A stretch of DNA of 51,865 bases from Sedimenticola sp. (GCA_027068915.1 JAMOLT010000004.1:1-51865), one strand, 5' to 3'. Positions 25,313-36,009 are shown, numbered from the stretch's first letter. Numbers and translations are program-made. The notes: generated from the letters alone by a model not told the origin.

Positions 25313-27297
25313 TTACACCAGTCCCCGCTGGAAGAAACCAACGGTCACCAGCACCAGCAGGATCAAACCAATGCCCAGCAGGGTGAAGCCCAATACATAG
25401 GAGACGGTTTTGAACTCCTTCGAGGGAGGCGGCACGATGCGTTTCTCCAGTTCGCCGCTGGCCTTCAGCCTTTCGTACTCTTCGGGGCGTTCTTCCCTGA
25501 ACTCTTCCAGATCCCAGCTGCCGGTGAACATTACCGTGTCCAGGGGGAACTTGCTGGGACGGAAGTGGTTGTTGAAGAAATGCACCACGAACAGGGTCAT
25601 TACCGCCAGGAAAGCCTCCAGGCCATGGGCCAGACTGGAGAGATTGAAGGCCCATCCCGGCAGGAAGCGGCTGAAGAAAGGTGAGAACCAGAGAATGATG
25701 CCGGACACACCGATAACGAAGGCGCCCCAGTAGACGGCCCAGTAGTCGAATTTCTCCCAATAGGTCCAGCGGTCGAAGCGGGGGGGCTCTCCCTTGTCGA
25801 AGAACCAGCGGAACTGGCCCTTCATGTCTTCCCAGTCCTTCTTCCGCGGCAACAGGGAATCGGGGCCGAACCAATCGAAATCCTTGTCCCGGGATACTTT
25901 CCACAGCACGGCGATCCCGTGACCGAAGACGGCGATGAGGAATACCACGGCGGCGCTGCGGTGAATCAAGCCAAAGCCCCGGGGACCACCGAACAGGCCG
26001 ATGATGAACTCTGCCCAGCCGGTGTCGGGGAACATCACCACCATGCCGGTGAGCACCAGGGTGAGCACGGACAGGGCCAGTGCCCAGTGGTTGAGCCGCC
26101 ACTGCCAGGAGAAACGCTGGAAGTTCTTGCCGCTGTTGTGCTTGATGCGCTTGGCGCGCACACGGAAGCGCTTGCCGTCCACCACCACCCATTCATAGGG
26201 GCGTGACTTGAGTTCACGCCAGAACCAGAGCATGGAGTGACTGTAGAAGAAGATCAGGGTAAGGATGATGATGCCGATCATTATGCCGCCCAGCCACCAC
26301 AGCTCGGGGTTGCGCTCGAAATCGCCGATATCCGCATGGGCGCGGTAATGGATGAAATCCGGCCCGGCATCCTCATGGCATTTGTGGCAGGTTTTCAGCC
26401 GGTTCTCTTCGGAGATCAGGGAATCGGGGGAGTCCACCTTGTGGGTGTTGTGCGGATCATGGCAATCCTTGCACTGGGCCGCGTCTTTGTCCCCCAGCCA
26501 TGCGAGCTGGCCATGGGTGGTGATTTTGTAACTGCGCACTTCCTTGGCGTGGCAGCTGCCGCATTCCTCGGTGATGACCCGATGGGCGGAAAGTACGCCG
26601 GACTTGGCGATCTGATGGGCGGAATGGCAGTCCGTGCAGGTGGCGCTTTCTCCCTTCCAGGGGGTTTTCAGGCTTGCGCCATGAATGGATTGCCGATATT
26701 CCTCCAGCTCTTTTTCGTGACAGGCGCCGCAGGTTTGCGGTGAATTGAGTTTGTAGACCGTAGAGCGGGGATCCGATGAAGGAAAGACGTAGTGCGCCGT
26801 ATGGCAGTCGGCGCAACTGGCGTTGTTTTTCGCATCCTGTTGTTCGGCATGCACGGAACGGGTGTATTGCTTGGTCTGGATGACGAGATCCAGGCTGTCG
26901 CTGTGCAGCCAGGGAGTGCGTTCCGGCGCTGCCCCTTCCCCCTGCTGGATGTGGCAGCTGATGCAATCCACGGTTTGCAGATCCACCTTGTGGGGAAGCT
27001 GCTCGATATCGGTATGGCAATCCAGACAGCTATAGCTGCCGTGAACGCTGGCGTGCAGGGTGCCCGCATCCACATCCAGGTGGCGGTAGGGTGGTGCGCC
27101 GTTCCTGCCCAGAGGAACGGAAAAGCCCTTCTGCCCATGGCAGGAGAGGCAGTCCGCTTCGGTGATCTCCTCCCGGGCGAGGGGCTTTTCACCTGGCAGC
27201 AATTTTTCCTTTGTTGGAGAAGATGCTGGGGCAGCCGCCATAGCCACGGAAAAGGCCGCCAGCAGCAGGCTGGCGGTGAGATGCAGGTACAGCGTTC

Positions 27298-27301
<4 letters not shown>
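25313..27301 (-). CDS. Nonahaem cytochrome c fused to a b-type membrane cytochrome
   Basis: 662 residues. Signal peptide MRTLYLHLTASLLLAAFSVAMA. The periplasmic half has nine CxxCH haem motifs starting at about residues 51, 92, 113, 163, 191, 222, 247, 277 and 305. A transmembrane helix near 338-360 leads to a cytochrome b561/FdhI-like module (about 400-640) with LNHWALALSVLTLVLTGMV, FGLIHRSAAVVFLIAVFGHGIAVLW and LAHGLEAFLAVMTLFVVHFF, whose histidines can bind two b haems. This architecture should pass electrons between the quinone pool and periplasmic haem proteins. The start overlaps the amt stop by 4 bp (ATGA), placing it in one operon with amt and the octahaem cytochrome, for which it is the likely redox partner. 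Confidence 0.85.
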
Positions 27302-28560
<1,259 letters not shown>

Positions 28561-28598
28561 GGTGCTACTCGGTTTGTTGTTTTTTGCATGTACAAGAA

Positions 28599-28630
28599 GC
28601 GGGGCGCCAGCCAGCAGCGTGACGCCCCGC
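28599..28630 (-). promoter_or_regulatory. Intercistronic GC-rich hairpin between the octahaem cytochrome gene and amt
   Basis: GCGGGGCG (28599-28606) and CGCCCCGC (28623-28630) form a perfect 8-bp stem with a 16-nt loop in the 83-bp gap. On the minus strand it is followed by TTCTTGT rather than a solid T-run, so it is more likely a partial terminator or mRNA 3'-end stabiliser that lowers amt expression relative to the cytochrome. Confidence 0.5.
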
Positions 28631-28643
28631 GATTGCTTACTGC

Positions 28644-30263
28644 TTACTTCTCGGCTTTGGCGGCTTCCGCCTCGGCCTTCATGCGATCTTTCATGATGTT
28701 GAAGCCATGATTGTCATCGTCTGAGGGACGCCATGCTTTGGGTGGCTTGCCTCCCTTGAACCAGCGATGCATGGGCGAATCAAGGATCTCGTTGAGAAGT
28801 GTTTCCATCTTGTCCGCGCCTTCTGCATTGCCGTTGTTGCGGGCATGTGCGATGGCTTCCTTGATTTCCGGCACCATTTCGATATAGAAACGGTGCGCCA
28901 CTTCAAACACGCCTTCCCAGTGCACGTAGTCAGGAGCGAACATGGCTGCGCCATGGCGGGCGCGGCGTCCTTCATGGTGCCACAGGTAGAAGTAGTTCCA
29001 CTCGATGGACTCGTTGAACTTGGTCTTGTCACGCAGACCGTTTTCCAGCATGGCGACAAACAGCTTCTTGGACGGGATCAGGAACTTGTCGTTGAAGGTG
29101 GTGACGAAGACATCCAATTGCTCGAAATGTGCATCGACGATGTTGTTGCCATGACAGGAGCGGCAGACCGACTTCATGTCCTGGCGGCGTTCCAGCCAGG
29201 GCTTGACCTTCTTGCCCTGCTTGATCGCCTTTTCGTCGATCTTCACCGACACCGGTGCGCGCAGGTTCCAGGAGATACGATCGCCCACGTCATGGGTCAC
29301 CGGCAGATCCTTGGTGCGTGACATATGGCAGGTGGCGCAGGTGGGCGCCGAATCATAGTCCTCGCCCACGATCCATTTGCTGGAGTCCATGTTCATCTTG
29401 TCCTTGTGGGCTTTGTAAGCGATGCCGTGGGCGGATTCTTCATAGACCTCTTTTTGTGGGTGGTCGGGGCCGAGATGGCAGCGGCTGCAAGCCTCTGGCT
29501 CACGCGCCTGGGCGGCGGAGAATTCATGCCGGAAATGACAGGCGCTGCATGCGCCCTTGGAGCCATCCGGATTGATGCGGCCGATGCCGGTATTTGGCCA
29601 GCTCGACTTGTCCAGGGTGCCGTCGGAGTTCACGCGAACAATGGAACCGTGGCAGGCAGCGCACCCCATGACGGTGACCGGTGAGGTGCCGGACAGGGTC
29701 GGTGCGCCTTCCACCACTTCGGCAAGCACATTGTCCAGAGAGCCGAGAATATCACCCGCAGTGGCGTGATGGCTGCGATCGAATTCGTCTACTTCATATT
29801 TATGGCACTGGCCGCAATCCTTGGGGGAAACGATGACCGAGATGACGAAATCCTTGTGCATGATGGCGTCCTTGTCGCTACGATCCGCCTTGTGGCATTC
29901 ATAACAGCCCACGTTGGCGCCGAAGTGCTTGGAGCTGCCCCACTGCCCGTAGATGCCGGGCGTCTTTTCCCGGTGGCAGGACATGCAGGTGGCGCTCTCC
30001 CGGCTCAGCTGGTTGAAGCCTGAGAGGATCTTCACCGGCTCGTTGTTGTTCATGGCAGTTTTTTCCCTGGCGGGCGCCTGTTCCTGTGCTGGCTGGCTGG
30101 CCGATGCGGGAGCTTCTTCCGGCGCTGCCGGTGTCGCTGCCTGCGCCTCCTGTGGTGCGGCAAGTGGCAGTTGTTTGTCTTTCCACCAGCCGCTGGGTTC
30201 CGCAAAGGCAGTGGACAGGAAAAGCAGGGACAGAACGCCCAGAATTGAAACCGACCTCTTCAT
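28644..30263 (-). CDS. Octahaem cytochrome c, hydroxylamine oxidoreductase (HAO)-like
   Basis: 539 residues. Signal peptide MKRSVSILGVLSLLFLSTAFA, an Ala/Pro/Gln-rich linker (about 34-68), then eight CxxCH motifs with cysteines at about 93, 120, 150, 201, 239, 259, 309 and 367. A long haem-free helical C-terminus follows. Spacing, the HHATAGDILGSL segment after haem 3 and the C-terminal RHGAAMFAPDYVHWEGVFEVAHRFYIE match the HAO family (570-residue class), not NrfA or the CxxCK-containing octahaem nitrite reductases. Family members oxidise hydroxylamine or hydrazine, or reduce nitrite/hydroxylamine to ammonium. Whether Tyr446 in the PDYVHW segment corresponds to the catalytic cross-linking tyrosine of nitrifier HAO needs an alignment. 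haoB, c554 and cM552 genes are absent from this neighbourhood, favouring the reductive type. First gene of the operon with amt and the nonahaem-b fusion. Confidence 0.82.
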   Translation of the reverse strand: MKRSVSILGVLSLLFLSTAFAEPSGWWKDKQLPLAAPQEAQAATPAAPEEAPASASQPAQEQAPAREKTAMNNNEPVKILSGFNQLSRESATCMSCHREKTPGIYGQWGSSKHFGANVGCYECHKADRSDKDAIMHKDFVISVIVSPKDCGQCHKYEVDEFDRSHHATAGDILGSLDNVLAEVVEGAPTLSGTSPVTVMGCAACHGSIVRVNSDGTLDKSSWPNTGIGRINPDGSKGACSACHFRHEFSAAQAREPEACSRCHLGPDHPQKEVYEESAHGIAYKAHKDKMNMDSSKWIVGEDYDSAPTCATCHMSRTKDLPVTHDVGDRISWNLRAPVSVKIDEKAIKQGKKVKPWLERRQDMKSVCRSCHGNNIVDAHFEQLDVFVTTFNDKFLIPSKKLFVAMLENGLRDKTKFNESIEWNYFYLWHHEGRRARHGAAMFAPDYVHWEGVFEVAHRFYIEMVPEIKEAIAHARNNGNAEGADKMETLLNEILDSPMHRWFKGGKPPKAWRPSDDDNHGFNIMKDRMKAEAEAAKAEK

Positions 30264-30390
30264 CAGAAGATTCTCCGTAAATATGATTTATGTGAGTGAA
30301 ATTCTGAACCAGCCCGTTTCCTTCGCTCCCGCGCCCGCTGAAATCCAGCGCAGCCCGGGCTTGAGCTTTGTTCAGTCTCGCCAGAGATCA

Positions 30391-30406
30391 GGCAAGCCCC
30401 ATGCCA
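30391..30406 (-). promoter_or_regulatory. Candidate sigma-54 promoter of the octahaem-amt-nonahaem operon
   Basis: Read on the minus strand, TGGCATGGGGCTTGCC. GG and GC are exactly 10 nt apart and 11 positions agree with or sit close to TGGCACG-N4-TTGCW. The expected start is near 30380, about 117 nt before the start codon at 30263. Confidence 0.5.
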
Positions 30407-30582
30407 GGTGGGGTTTATATTTTGCGTGCCCTTTCCTCCCTGGGGTGCCGGCACCAGGAACAGGCTTTTTTTTGTGATAAATAGTGGGGTTTCTGTGGTT
30501 TACATGAGTGGAATTCTGGGAAACAAAGCCGGAGCCAGCTATTGTCCGGTGCTTTCCTGGAAGAAGCCATGATTCAAATCGG

Positions 30583-30605
30583 TGCACCTGAAAGGTGCAT
30601 GCACC
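30583..30605. promoter_or_regulatory. NtrC-type binding dyad upstream of the octahaem-amt operon
   Basis: TGCACC-TGAAA-GGTGCA (30583-30599) has two perfect half sites with the 5-nt spacer of the NtrC consensus. A third half site TGCACC (30600-30605) follows, forming the palindrome GGTGCATGCACC. It is about 210 bp upstream of the predicted sigma-54 start. A further palindrome GGTGCCGGCACC lies at about 30445-30456. The rest of 30264-30648 shows no gene. Confidence 0.55.
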
Positions 30606-30648
30606 AAACTGGAGCTGATTGTTTGGAGCGCAGTGTTGAGGTGCCCGC

Positions 30649-32421
30649 TCAGACTCTCTTTTTCGGTTCTTCTTCCGGTTCCAGGCATTCCTTGAAAATG
30701 CGTGTTACACAGGTTTCGCAGCGCTGCTTGTCCAGGCGCTTGTAGATGCCGGCTATGGCCTCCGGCTTGGTATCAAAGAACTGTGAAGCACCGATTTCAC
30801 GGATGAACCCACCCTGGGCCATAAACTGCCAGACCTTGCCTTTCATGCCGCAAAAATACAGGTTTCCCCCTTTTTCCTGTAGCGACCTGGCTTCATGTAC
30901 AAGCATTTCCGCACCGGCCACATCGATAAAGTTGGCGCCGGACAGCACCAGCAGAATGTGGTGGATACCTTGTTCCTCCGAGATTTTTGCAAGCTTGTTT
31001 TCAATGTGATTGACCGATCCAAAATAGATGGACATGTCCACACGAATGATGCGCAGCTGGGGGCATTGGGGAACCGGCTTGGTTTCGATGTCAATGAGCT
31101 TGCCCTTCGCGTCATCCCGGTTGGGCGCCAGGGTGACGATATCCGGGTGCGAGGTGCGACTGAGGAATATCACCAGAGACAGCAGGACACCGATGTAGAT
31201 TGCAAACTCCAGCTCCAGGAACAGAGTGGCGAGGAATGTCACGATCAGGATGCCGGTTTCTGAGCGACTGGCCCGCACCAGCACCTTCATTTGCTTGAAC
31301 TCGATCAGGTTCCAGGCGACCAACAGGATTACACCCCCCATGGCTGCGACGGGAATGTAGGCCGTAAGAGGCGCCACCAGCAACACGATGAGCATCAAAA
31401 AAACGGCGGAAAAAATCGCCGACAGGGGAGTGACGGCGCCGGAAGCATAGTTCACCCCGGAGCGGGTGAAAGAGCCGGATCCGGCATAGCTGGAAAAAAA
31501 GCTGCCTACCATATTGGACAGACCCTGCCCGATGAACTCCTGATTGCTGTCGATGCGCTGGTGGGATTTAGTGGCGATTGCCCTGGAAATGGAGACCGCT
31601 TCAATCAATCCCAGCAGGGCAATGGCGAATGCTTCCGGTGCAAGCTGTTGAATGGCTGCAAGGGAAAAGTCAGGAGAAGACAGGGGAGGCAAATGTGCAG
31701 GAATGGCAGGCACCAGTGCCACGCCATGCCGTTGTGCATCCAGCACCAGGGCAATGATGCTGCCCGTGACCAGCGCCAGCAGCAGATGAGGTAGGCGGGG
31801 AGAGATCTTCTTGACCACAATGGCGGTTATCAGCGTTCCGCCAGCGATAGCCAGGACATACCAGTTGATACTGCCCAGCTGATGAAAAATATCCAGCCAG
31901 GTATGGGCAAAGGACTCCCCCCGGGGAACATCCACTCCCAGCACATGCTTCACCTGGCTGGTGGCGATGAGGATTGCCGCCCCGGCGGTAAAGCCCACTA
32001 CTACGGTATGGGATACAAAATTGACCAGGGTTCCGAGTCTCGCCAGACCAAAACCCAGTTGATAGGCCCCGGCCAGAAAAGTCAGGGTCAGCGCCATCTG
32101 GATAAATTCAGGTGATCCAGGTTCTGCATACCGGCTGATGGACGAGAATACCACGATGGAAATTGCGGTAGTGGGGCCGGATATCAGATGCCGGGATGAG
32201 CCAAACAATGCCGCGATAATGGGCGTGACCATCGCGGTATAGAGGCCATATTCGGGGGGCAGGCCAGCAATGGTGGCGAAGGCGATACCCTGGGGAAGAA
32301 CGATAACTGCGCCGGTCAGGCCAGCCAGAAAATCTTTTTTTACAGTATCTTTGGTAACCAGCGGCCACCAGTGCAGGAAAGGAAACAGAAAGCGCAGGCC
32401 ATTGATCCAGTTCGTCTGCAT
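30649..32421 (-). CDS. SulP family inorganic anion transporter with STAS domain
   Basis: 590 residues from ATG 32421; the open frame upstream is a shadow of the SLC13 gene. SulP core: DFLAGLTGAVIVLPQGIAFATIAGLPPEYGLYTAMVTPIIAALFGSS with the conserved first helices, LGLIEAVSISRAIA, NQEFIGQGLSNMVGSFFSSYAGSGSFTRSGVNYASGA. The STAS domain is at about 470-580 (SIYFGSVNHIENKL, IHHILLVLSGANFIDVAGAEMLVHEA). A short Cys-containing tail (CETCVTRIFKEC) follows. SulP proteins carry sulfate, bicarbonate or other anions; bacterial members such as BicA take up bicarbonate with Na+. Its start overlaps the SLC13 stop by one base (TGATG), so both are co-translated. Confidence 0.9.
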   Translation of the reverse strand: MQTNWINGLRFLFPFLHWWPLVTKDTVKKDFLAGLTGAVIVLPQGIAFATIAGLPPEYGLYTAMVTPIIAALFGSSRHLISGPTTAISIVVFSSISRYAEPGSPEFIQMALTLTFLAGAYQLGFGLARLGTLVNFVSHTVVVGFTAGAAILIATSQVKHVLGVDVPRGESFAHTWLDIFHQLGSINWYVLAIAGGTLITAIVVKKISPRLPHLLLALVTGSIIALVLDAQRHGVALVPAIPAHLPPLSSPDFSLAAIQQLAPEAFAIALLGLIEAVSISRAIATKSHQRIDSNQEFIGQGLSNMVGSFFSSYAGSGSFTRSGVNYASGAVTPLSAIFSAVFLMLIVLLVAPLTAYIPVAAMGGVILLVAWNLIEFKQMKVLVRASRSETGILIVTFLATLFLELEFAIYIGVLLSLVIFLSRTSHPDIVTLAPNRDDAKGKLIDIETKPVPQCPQLRIIRVDMSIYFGSVNHIENKLAKISEEQGIHHILLVLSGANFIDVAGAEMLVHEARSLQEKGGNLYFCGMKGKVWQFMAQGGFIREIGASQFFDTKPEAIAGIYKRLDKQRCETCVTRIFKECLEPEEEPKKRV

Positions 32422-34382
32422 CAGAAAATAAGGTTCATCACGGACAAGGATACAACCAGGAACAGAATGGTCATGATGCCGCCGGCGCGCATGAAGTCTG
32501 TTACCTTGTAGCCGCCCGGGCCCATGATCAGGGCATTTACCTGATGCGTGGGTATGAGGAAAGAGTTGGAGGTGGCAATCGCGACCGTCAGGGCGAACAG
32601 GGCCGGGCTGGCGCCCACGCCAAGGGCAATATTGACCGCCAGCGGAACCAGCAATACCGTCGCCCCGACATTGGACATTACCAGCGTGAAGAAAGTGGCC
32701 AATACCGCCACGGCTGCCTGTATCACCCATACTGGCATGTCACCGACCACCAACAGGGTTTGTTCTGCGATCCATTTCGCCGTGCCGGAGGTTTCCACCG
32801 CCAGGCCCAGAGGGATGAGGCTGGCCAGCAGGAATACGGTTTTCCAGGAAACCGCATCATAGGCCTCCTCGATTTTGAGCACGCCGGACAGCACCATGCC
32901 CACAGCGCCGGTCAGCAGGGCTACCGACAGGCGCAGGTCGGTGAACAACACCATGGACAGGGCAATGCCGAAAAACAGGGCCGCCCAACCCAGCTTGTGG
33001 GGACGCTCCTCTTCCTGGGGGAACTCGGTGGTGACCACCACGAAATTGCGGTCTTTCTTCAGGCGGGTGAGGTTGTCCCAGGCCGTATGCACCACCAGGG
33101 TATCGCCGGCCTGCAAAGGCAGATCGCGGATGTTGTCGCCTTCGCCCAGGGTTTTTCCATTGCGGTGCAAGGCCACCATGGCGATGCCGTATACCTTGCG
33201 CATCCATACGTCCCTGGCGCTCTTGCCCACCAGGTTCGAGCCGGGGGGAATAACGATCTCGGCAATACCGGCCTTGGTGGCCGCCAGGGATTCGGCGAAG
33301 GTGCGCAGGGCGTCCCTTTTCTTGAGTCCGTACTTTTCCACGAAATGATTCAGGTGTTCCGGGGCGGCGACGATGCCCAGCACCATGCCGGGCTCGAACT
33401 CGGTGTCGCGGGCCAGGGTGTTTGGCCCAATGCGGGTTTCCTGTCCACTGCGCTTGCTGGCGATGATGCGTACACGGTAGCTGGTTTCCACGTCATCCAG
33501 CTTCTTGCCCGCCAGCTCACTGCCTTCCGGCACTACAACTTCATACAGGGCATAGTCGATGCCGTAGGTGTTGTGTAGATAATCCATGGTGCTGGAAGCG
33601 GTGCTGGAGCTGCTTTTTGCATCCTTCTTTGCGGTGGGCAATACCCAGCGGCCGGCAATGACAAAGTATAAAATGCCGGTGGCGACCAGCACTACACCGA
33701 TGGGTGTTACCGAAAACAGCCCCCAGGTTTCCATTTGCTGATCCGGGGGCAGGGCATGATTGGAGGTCAGAATAAGGTCATTGAGCAGAATCAGGGGTGA
33801 AGAACCCACCATGGTCACCGTGCCGCCAAGAATCGCGCAAAAGCCCATGGGCATGAGCAGACGTGACAGGGGAATGCCGGAACGAGCGGAAATTCTAGAA
33901 ACGACGGGAACAAACAGGGCAGCAGCGCCCACATTCTGCATGAAGGACGAAATAAAGGCCACTGTACCGGAAATAATGGGGATGATGCGCTTTTCCGTGG
34001 TGCCGCCAACCTGCAAGATAAAGGCCGCAACTTTGGTCATCAGCCCGGTCTTGTCCAGGCCGGCGCCGATGATCATGACCGCAATGATGGACATGACCGC
34101 ATTGCTGGAAAAGCCATTGAACAACTTCTGGTTGTCTACCAGTCCCTGCTCCAGCCCCATAAGGGGAGCCAAAAGGGAAGTCAGGCCCAACAGCACCATG
34201 ATGGAAATGGCAGCCACATCCACATCCACAATCTCAAAGGCGAAAAGATAAATGGTGAGAACCAGTATGGCGCTTACCCATGCAATTTCCGTAGTCGGAC
34301 TTACCATGCTCAATCCCAGGGCAATGAGCGCAAACATGGCAGCGGTAACGATCTGTCGCAGGGGCAGGTGCTTATCTGACAT
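32421..34382 (-). CDS. SLC13-family permease with two TrkA-C (RCK_C) domains
   Basis: 653 residues from ATG 34382 (GAGAAGG just upstream; ATG 34415 is a longer alternative). N-terminal half of the CitMHS/SLC13 type: FNGFSSNAVMSIIAVMIIGAGLDKTGL, then GGTTEKRIIPIISGTVAFISSFMQNVGAAALFVPVV and LMPMGFCAILGGTVTMVGSSPLILLNDLIL. A cytosolic middle region (about 285-470) holds two RCK_C-like modules (LYEVVVPEGSELAGKKLDDV; IAEIVIPPGSNLVGKSARDV). The second half of the helices ends with TSNSFLIPTHQVNALIMGPGGYKVTDFMRAGG. Relatives transport sulfate or dicarboxylates with Na+. It is co-transcribed with a SulP gene, so a sulfate or inorganic-carbon related role is likely but not provable here. Confidence 0.85.
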   Translation of the reverse strand: MSDKHLPLRQIVTAAMFALIALGLSMVSPTTEIAWVSAILVLTIYLFAFEIVDVDVAAISIMVLLGLTSLLAPLMGLEQGLVDNQKLFNGFSSNAVMSIIAVMIIGAGLDKTGLMTKVAAFILQVGGTTEKRIIPIISGTVAFISSFMQNVGAAALFVPVVSRISARSGIPLSRLLMPMGFCAILGGTVTMVGSSPLILLNDLILTSNHALPPDQQMETWGLFSVTPIGVVLVATGILYFVIAGRWVLPTAKKDAKSSSSTASSTMDYLHNTYGIDYALYEVVVPEGSELAGKKLDDVETSYRVRIIASKRSGQETRIGPNTLARDTEFEPGMVLGIVAAPEHLNHFVEKYGLKKRDALRTFAESLAATKAGIAEIVIPPGSNLVGKSARDVWMRKVYGIAMVALHRNGKTLGEGDNIRDLPLQAGDTLVVHTAWDNLTRLKKDRNFVVVTTEFPQEEERPHKLGWAALFFGIALSMVLFTDLRLSVALLTGAVGMVLSGVLKIEEAYDAVSWKTVFLLASLIPLGLAVETSGTAKWIAEQTLLVVGDMPVWVIQAAVAVLATFFTLVMSNVGATVLLVPLAVNIALGVGASPALFALTVAIATSNSFLIPTHQVNALIMGPGGYKVTDFMRAGGIMTILFLVVSLSVMNLIF

Positions 34383-34454
34383 AACGGCCTTCTCGGCAGA
34401 ATATAAGAAGATCATGGAAAGCTAATCATTGTACATCAGTAGGGTTTTGTTCAG

Positions 34455-34596
34455 CAAGTCAAGTGTCTGGCCCAAGACGGTGATTCTCCGGGAAAACCGG
34501 CTTCTTCGGCTGCTTTTTGGGAAAAAAGGGTTTTATGCGCTTTGCCCGACGCCAACTAAGGGAGAGGGATTTTATGCGGGGTAACAGGGGGTGGGG
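34455..34596. repeat. Diverged duplicated segment, copy A
   Basis: Contains GGTGATTCTCCGGGAAAACC, TTTTTGGGAAAAAAGGGTTT, TATGCGCTTTGCC and GGGAGAGGGATTTTATGCGG followed by GGTAACAGG in the same order and spacing as 36043-36165. By eye the identity is about 70%. No gene is associated with this copy. Confidence 0.55.
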
Positions 34597-34645
34597 TTAA
34601 GGAGACAGGCTTGCCGATTTCCTGCGGCACGATACCCTGCACGCA

Positions 34646-34921
34646 TCAGCATTGGCGTGGCCGTTGGTGCGGTGCTTGCCCAGTGTGCTGGAAATGAGTG
34701 TGGTAATCCGTGATTTCATCAACAAAACCAGCTGGTTGGTTGATATATATTCGATCTGGCACGGGACTGCCATAGCCTACCAAGGAGCCTGTTGGAGGTA
34801 ACCGTTTGAAGCGAAAATCACTGGGGGCGAATGAAATCAGTTTATCGTGTGAGGAGAATAGCAGGGCTATTTGACGGTCAGGATAAGCTGAGCTACTCGT
34901 CATCCAGTGATTTGCAGCCAA
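34646..34921 (-). CDS. Possible small hypothetical protein
   Basis: An open frame for 91 residues (contains LLFSSHDKLISFAPSDFRFKRLPPTG and INQPAGFVDEITDYHTHFQHTG) with a protein-like composition but no recognised family and no clear ribosome binding site. It lies alone in a 640-bp gap between the SLC13 gene and the plus-strand gene at 35027. It may be a remnant of an inactivated gene. Confidence 0.25.
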   Translation of the reverse strand: MAANHWMTSSSAYPDRQIALLFSSHDKLISFAPSDFRFKRLPPTGSLVGYGSPVPDRIYINQPAGFVDEITDYHTHFQHTGQAPHQRPRQC

Positions 34922-35026
34922 ACAGTGTTACTTCCAACGCAGCACACCAACATCACTTATCGTGATAACAATTCCGCAGCATCCCTGGGCACAGGGTGTG
35001 GCAAAACGTAAAGACAAGGAGCAAGT

Positions 35027-35701
35027 ATGGGTAACTGGTTATACTTTATTGTAATTGCTGCAGGTACCTACTGCCTGTTTGTCACGGTGATGGTGGTGCT
35101 TTCGGTACGCAAGATGCGCCACCCGCAAGGCTTGCTGGAGGAAGTGCGCGACCCGGAGCGTCTGGATGATCCACAGGGCATCACCGCCTGGGCCAGGGCG
35201 CAGGGATTCGAGCTGGACAGCCAGTTCGATTTTTCCGGGATCATTGGCGCAGGTGATATCAAAATGGCCGTGGAAGGTTGGTTTTTGCCGTCAAAGAAGT
35301 TGTTTCTGATGCACTATCATGTCCTGGACAAATTCTATTACGAATTCGTTACCGGACTGGAAGGGGACTACAGCCTTACCAGCAGCAAGTCAGTTGATTC
35401 TCTTAATCTGCCTTTCCCGCCCAAAATGTTTGTGCAGGTCTTCGAGGATGACTCCCTGGATGAGTTGCTGGAAAAACACGAGAAGACTCTGGCATTCTTC
35501 AAGGAGCGCTTCGGTGTGGCACCCATCGTGCCCACCCTCCCGTTACAGGAAATGATCCTACATTCCATTGAGACGCAAATGGCGTATGTGCAGAGCCTGC
35601 CCTTCTGGTATCTGAGGGGGCTTTGGTGGCATCTGATCCGCCGCCGCCAGCTGCGAAACAAGTCGGTGATCGAGCAGATTCACAGATTGGATGGAGAATG
35701 A
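35027..35701 (+). CDS. Hypothetical protein with N-terminal membrane anchor
   Basis: 224 residues behind a good ribosome binding site (AAGGAG). One hydrophobic segment (residues about 4-26, YFIVIAAGTYCLFVTVMVVL) is followed by a soluble cytosolic or periplasmic part. It has a charged helix DDSLDELLEKHEKTLAFFKERFG and a basic Trp-rich end (WYLRGLWWHLIRRRQLRNKSVIEQIHRL). The family is not recognised. Monocistronic in appearance; the following 500 bp hold repeats and then the LCIB-like gene. Confidence 0.7.
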   Translation: MGNWLYFIVIAAGTYCLFVTVMVVLSVRKMRHPQGLLEEVRDPERLDDPQGITAWARAQGFELDSQFDFSGIIGAGDIKMAVEGWFLPSKKLFLMHYHVLDKFYYEFVTGLEGDYSLTSSKSVDSLNLPFPPKMFVQVFEDDSLDELLEKHEKTLAFFKERFGVAPIVPTLPLQEMILHSIETQMAYVQSLPFWYLRGLWWHLIRRRQLRNKSVIEQIHRLDGE

Positions 35702-35915
35702 ATCAAGCGAGAAAACACCCGGCTATTCTGCGCTAAGCTTTTCCCCAGATCCATGGTGGATCTATAGGGCCGGAATCGAGTTGGTTATGTCGGAGTATTC
35801 CGCTAACGAGTTGAATAATACCTGTCTCCCTTTACTGTGTCTCGTTCCTGCAAATAGCTTTGTACCTCTTCATGCAGATTGGTGGGTTGGTCGCGTGCAA
35901 GGTGCCTCTAATAAT

Positions 35916-36008
35916 CGTCATTCCGGCGCATGCCGGAATCCATAAGTTCTTGGTATCTTTAGACCCCGGCCTGCGCCGGTGTGACGAAAATAGAATTATT
36001 CGAGATGC
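35916..36008. repeat. REP-like palindromic pair joined to family 2 repeat sequence
   Basis: CGTCATTCCGGCGCATGCCG (35916-35935) and CCCGGCCTGCGCCGGTGTGA followed by CG (to 35986) are facing REP-like palindromes about 30 bp apart. The right one continues AAAATAGAATTATTCGAG, the inverted match of the CTCGAATAATT block at 1378 and 46818. This sequence lies upstream of the LCIB-like gene. Confidence 0.65.
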
Positions 36009-36009
36009 C

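Noticed and set aside
28561-28643. A separate sigma-54 promoter in front of amt (TGGCGC on the minus strand)
   Set aside because: No GC dinucleotide lies at the required 10-nt spacing from the GG.
30430-30480. Palindrome GGTGCCGGCACC followed by T8, considered as a terminator of the first SulP gene
   Set aside because: The T-run follows on the plus strand while SulP is on the minus strand, so the orientation is wrong; there is no loop in the palindrome.
32422-32730. A 103-codon extension of the first SulP gene
   Set aside because: It lies inside the SLC13 gene on the same strand in another frame; the SulP-like sequence begins at ATG 32421, which overlaps the SLC13 stop as TGATG.
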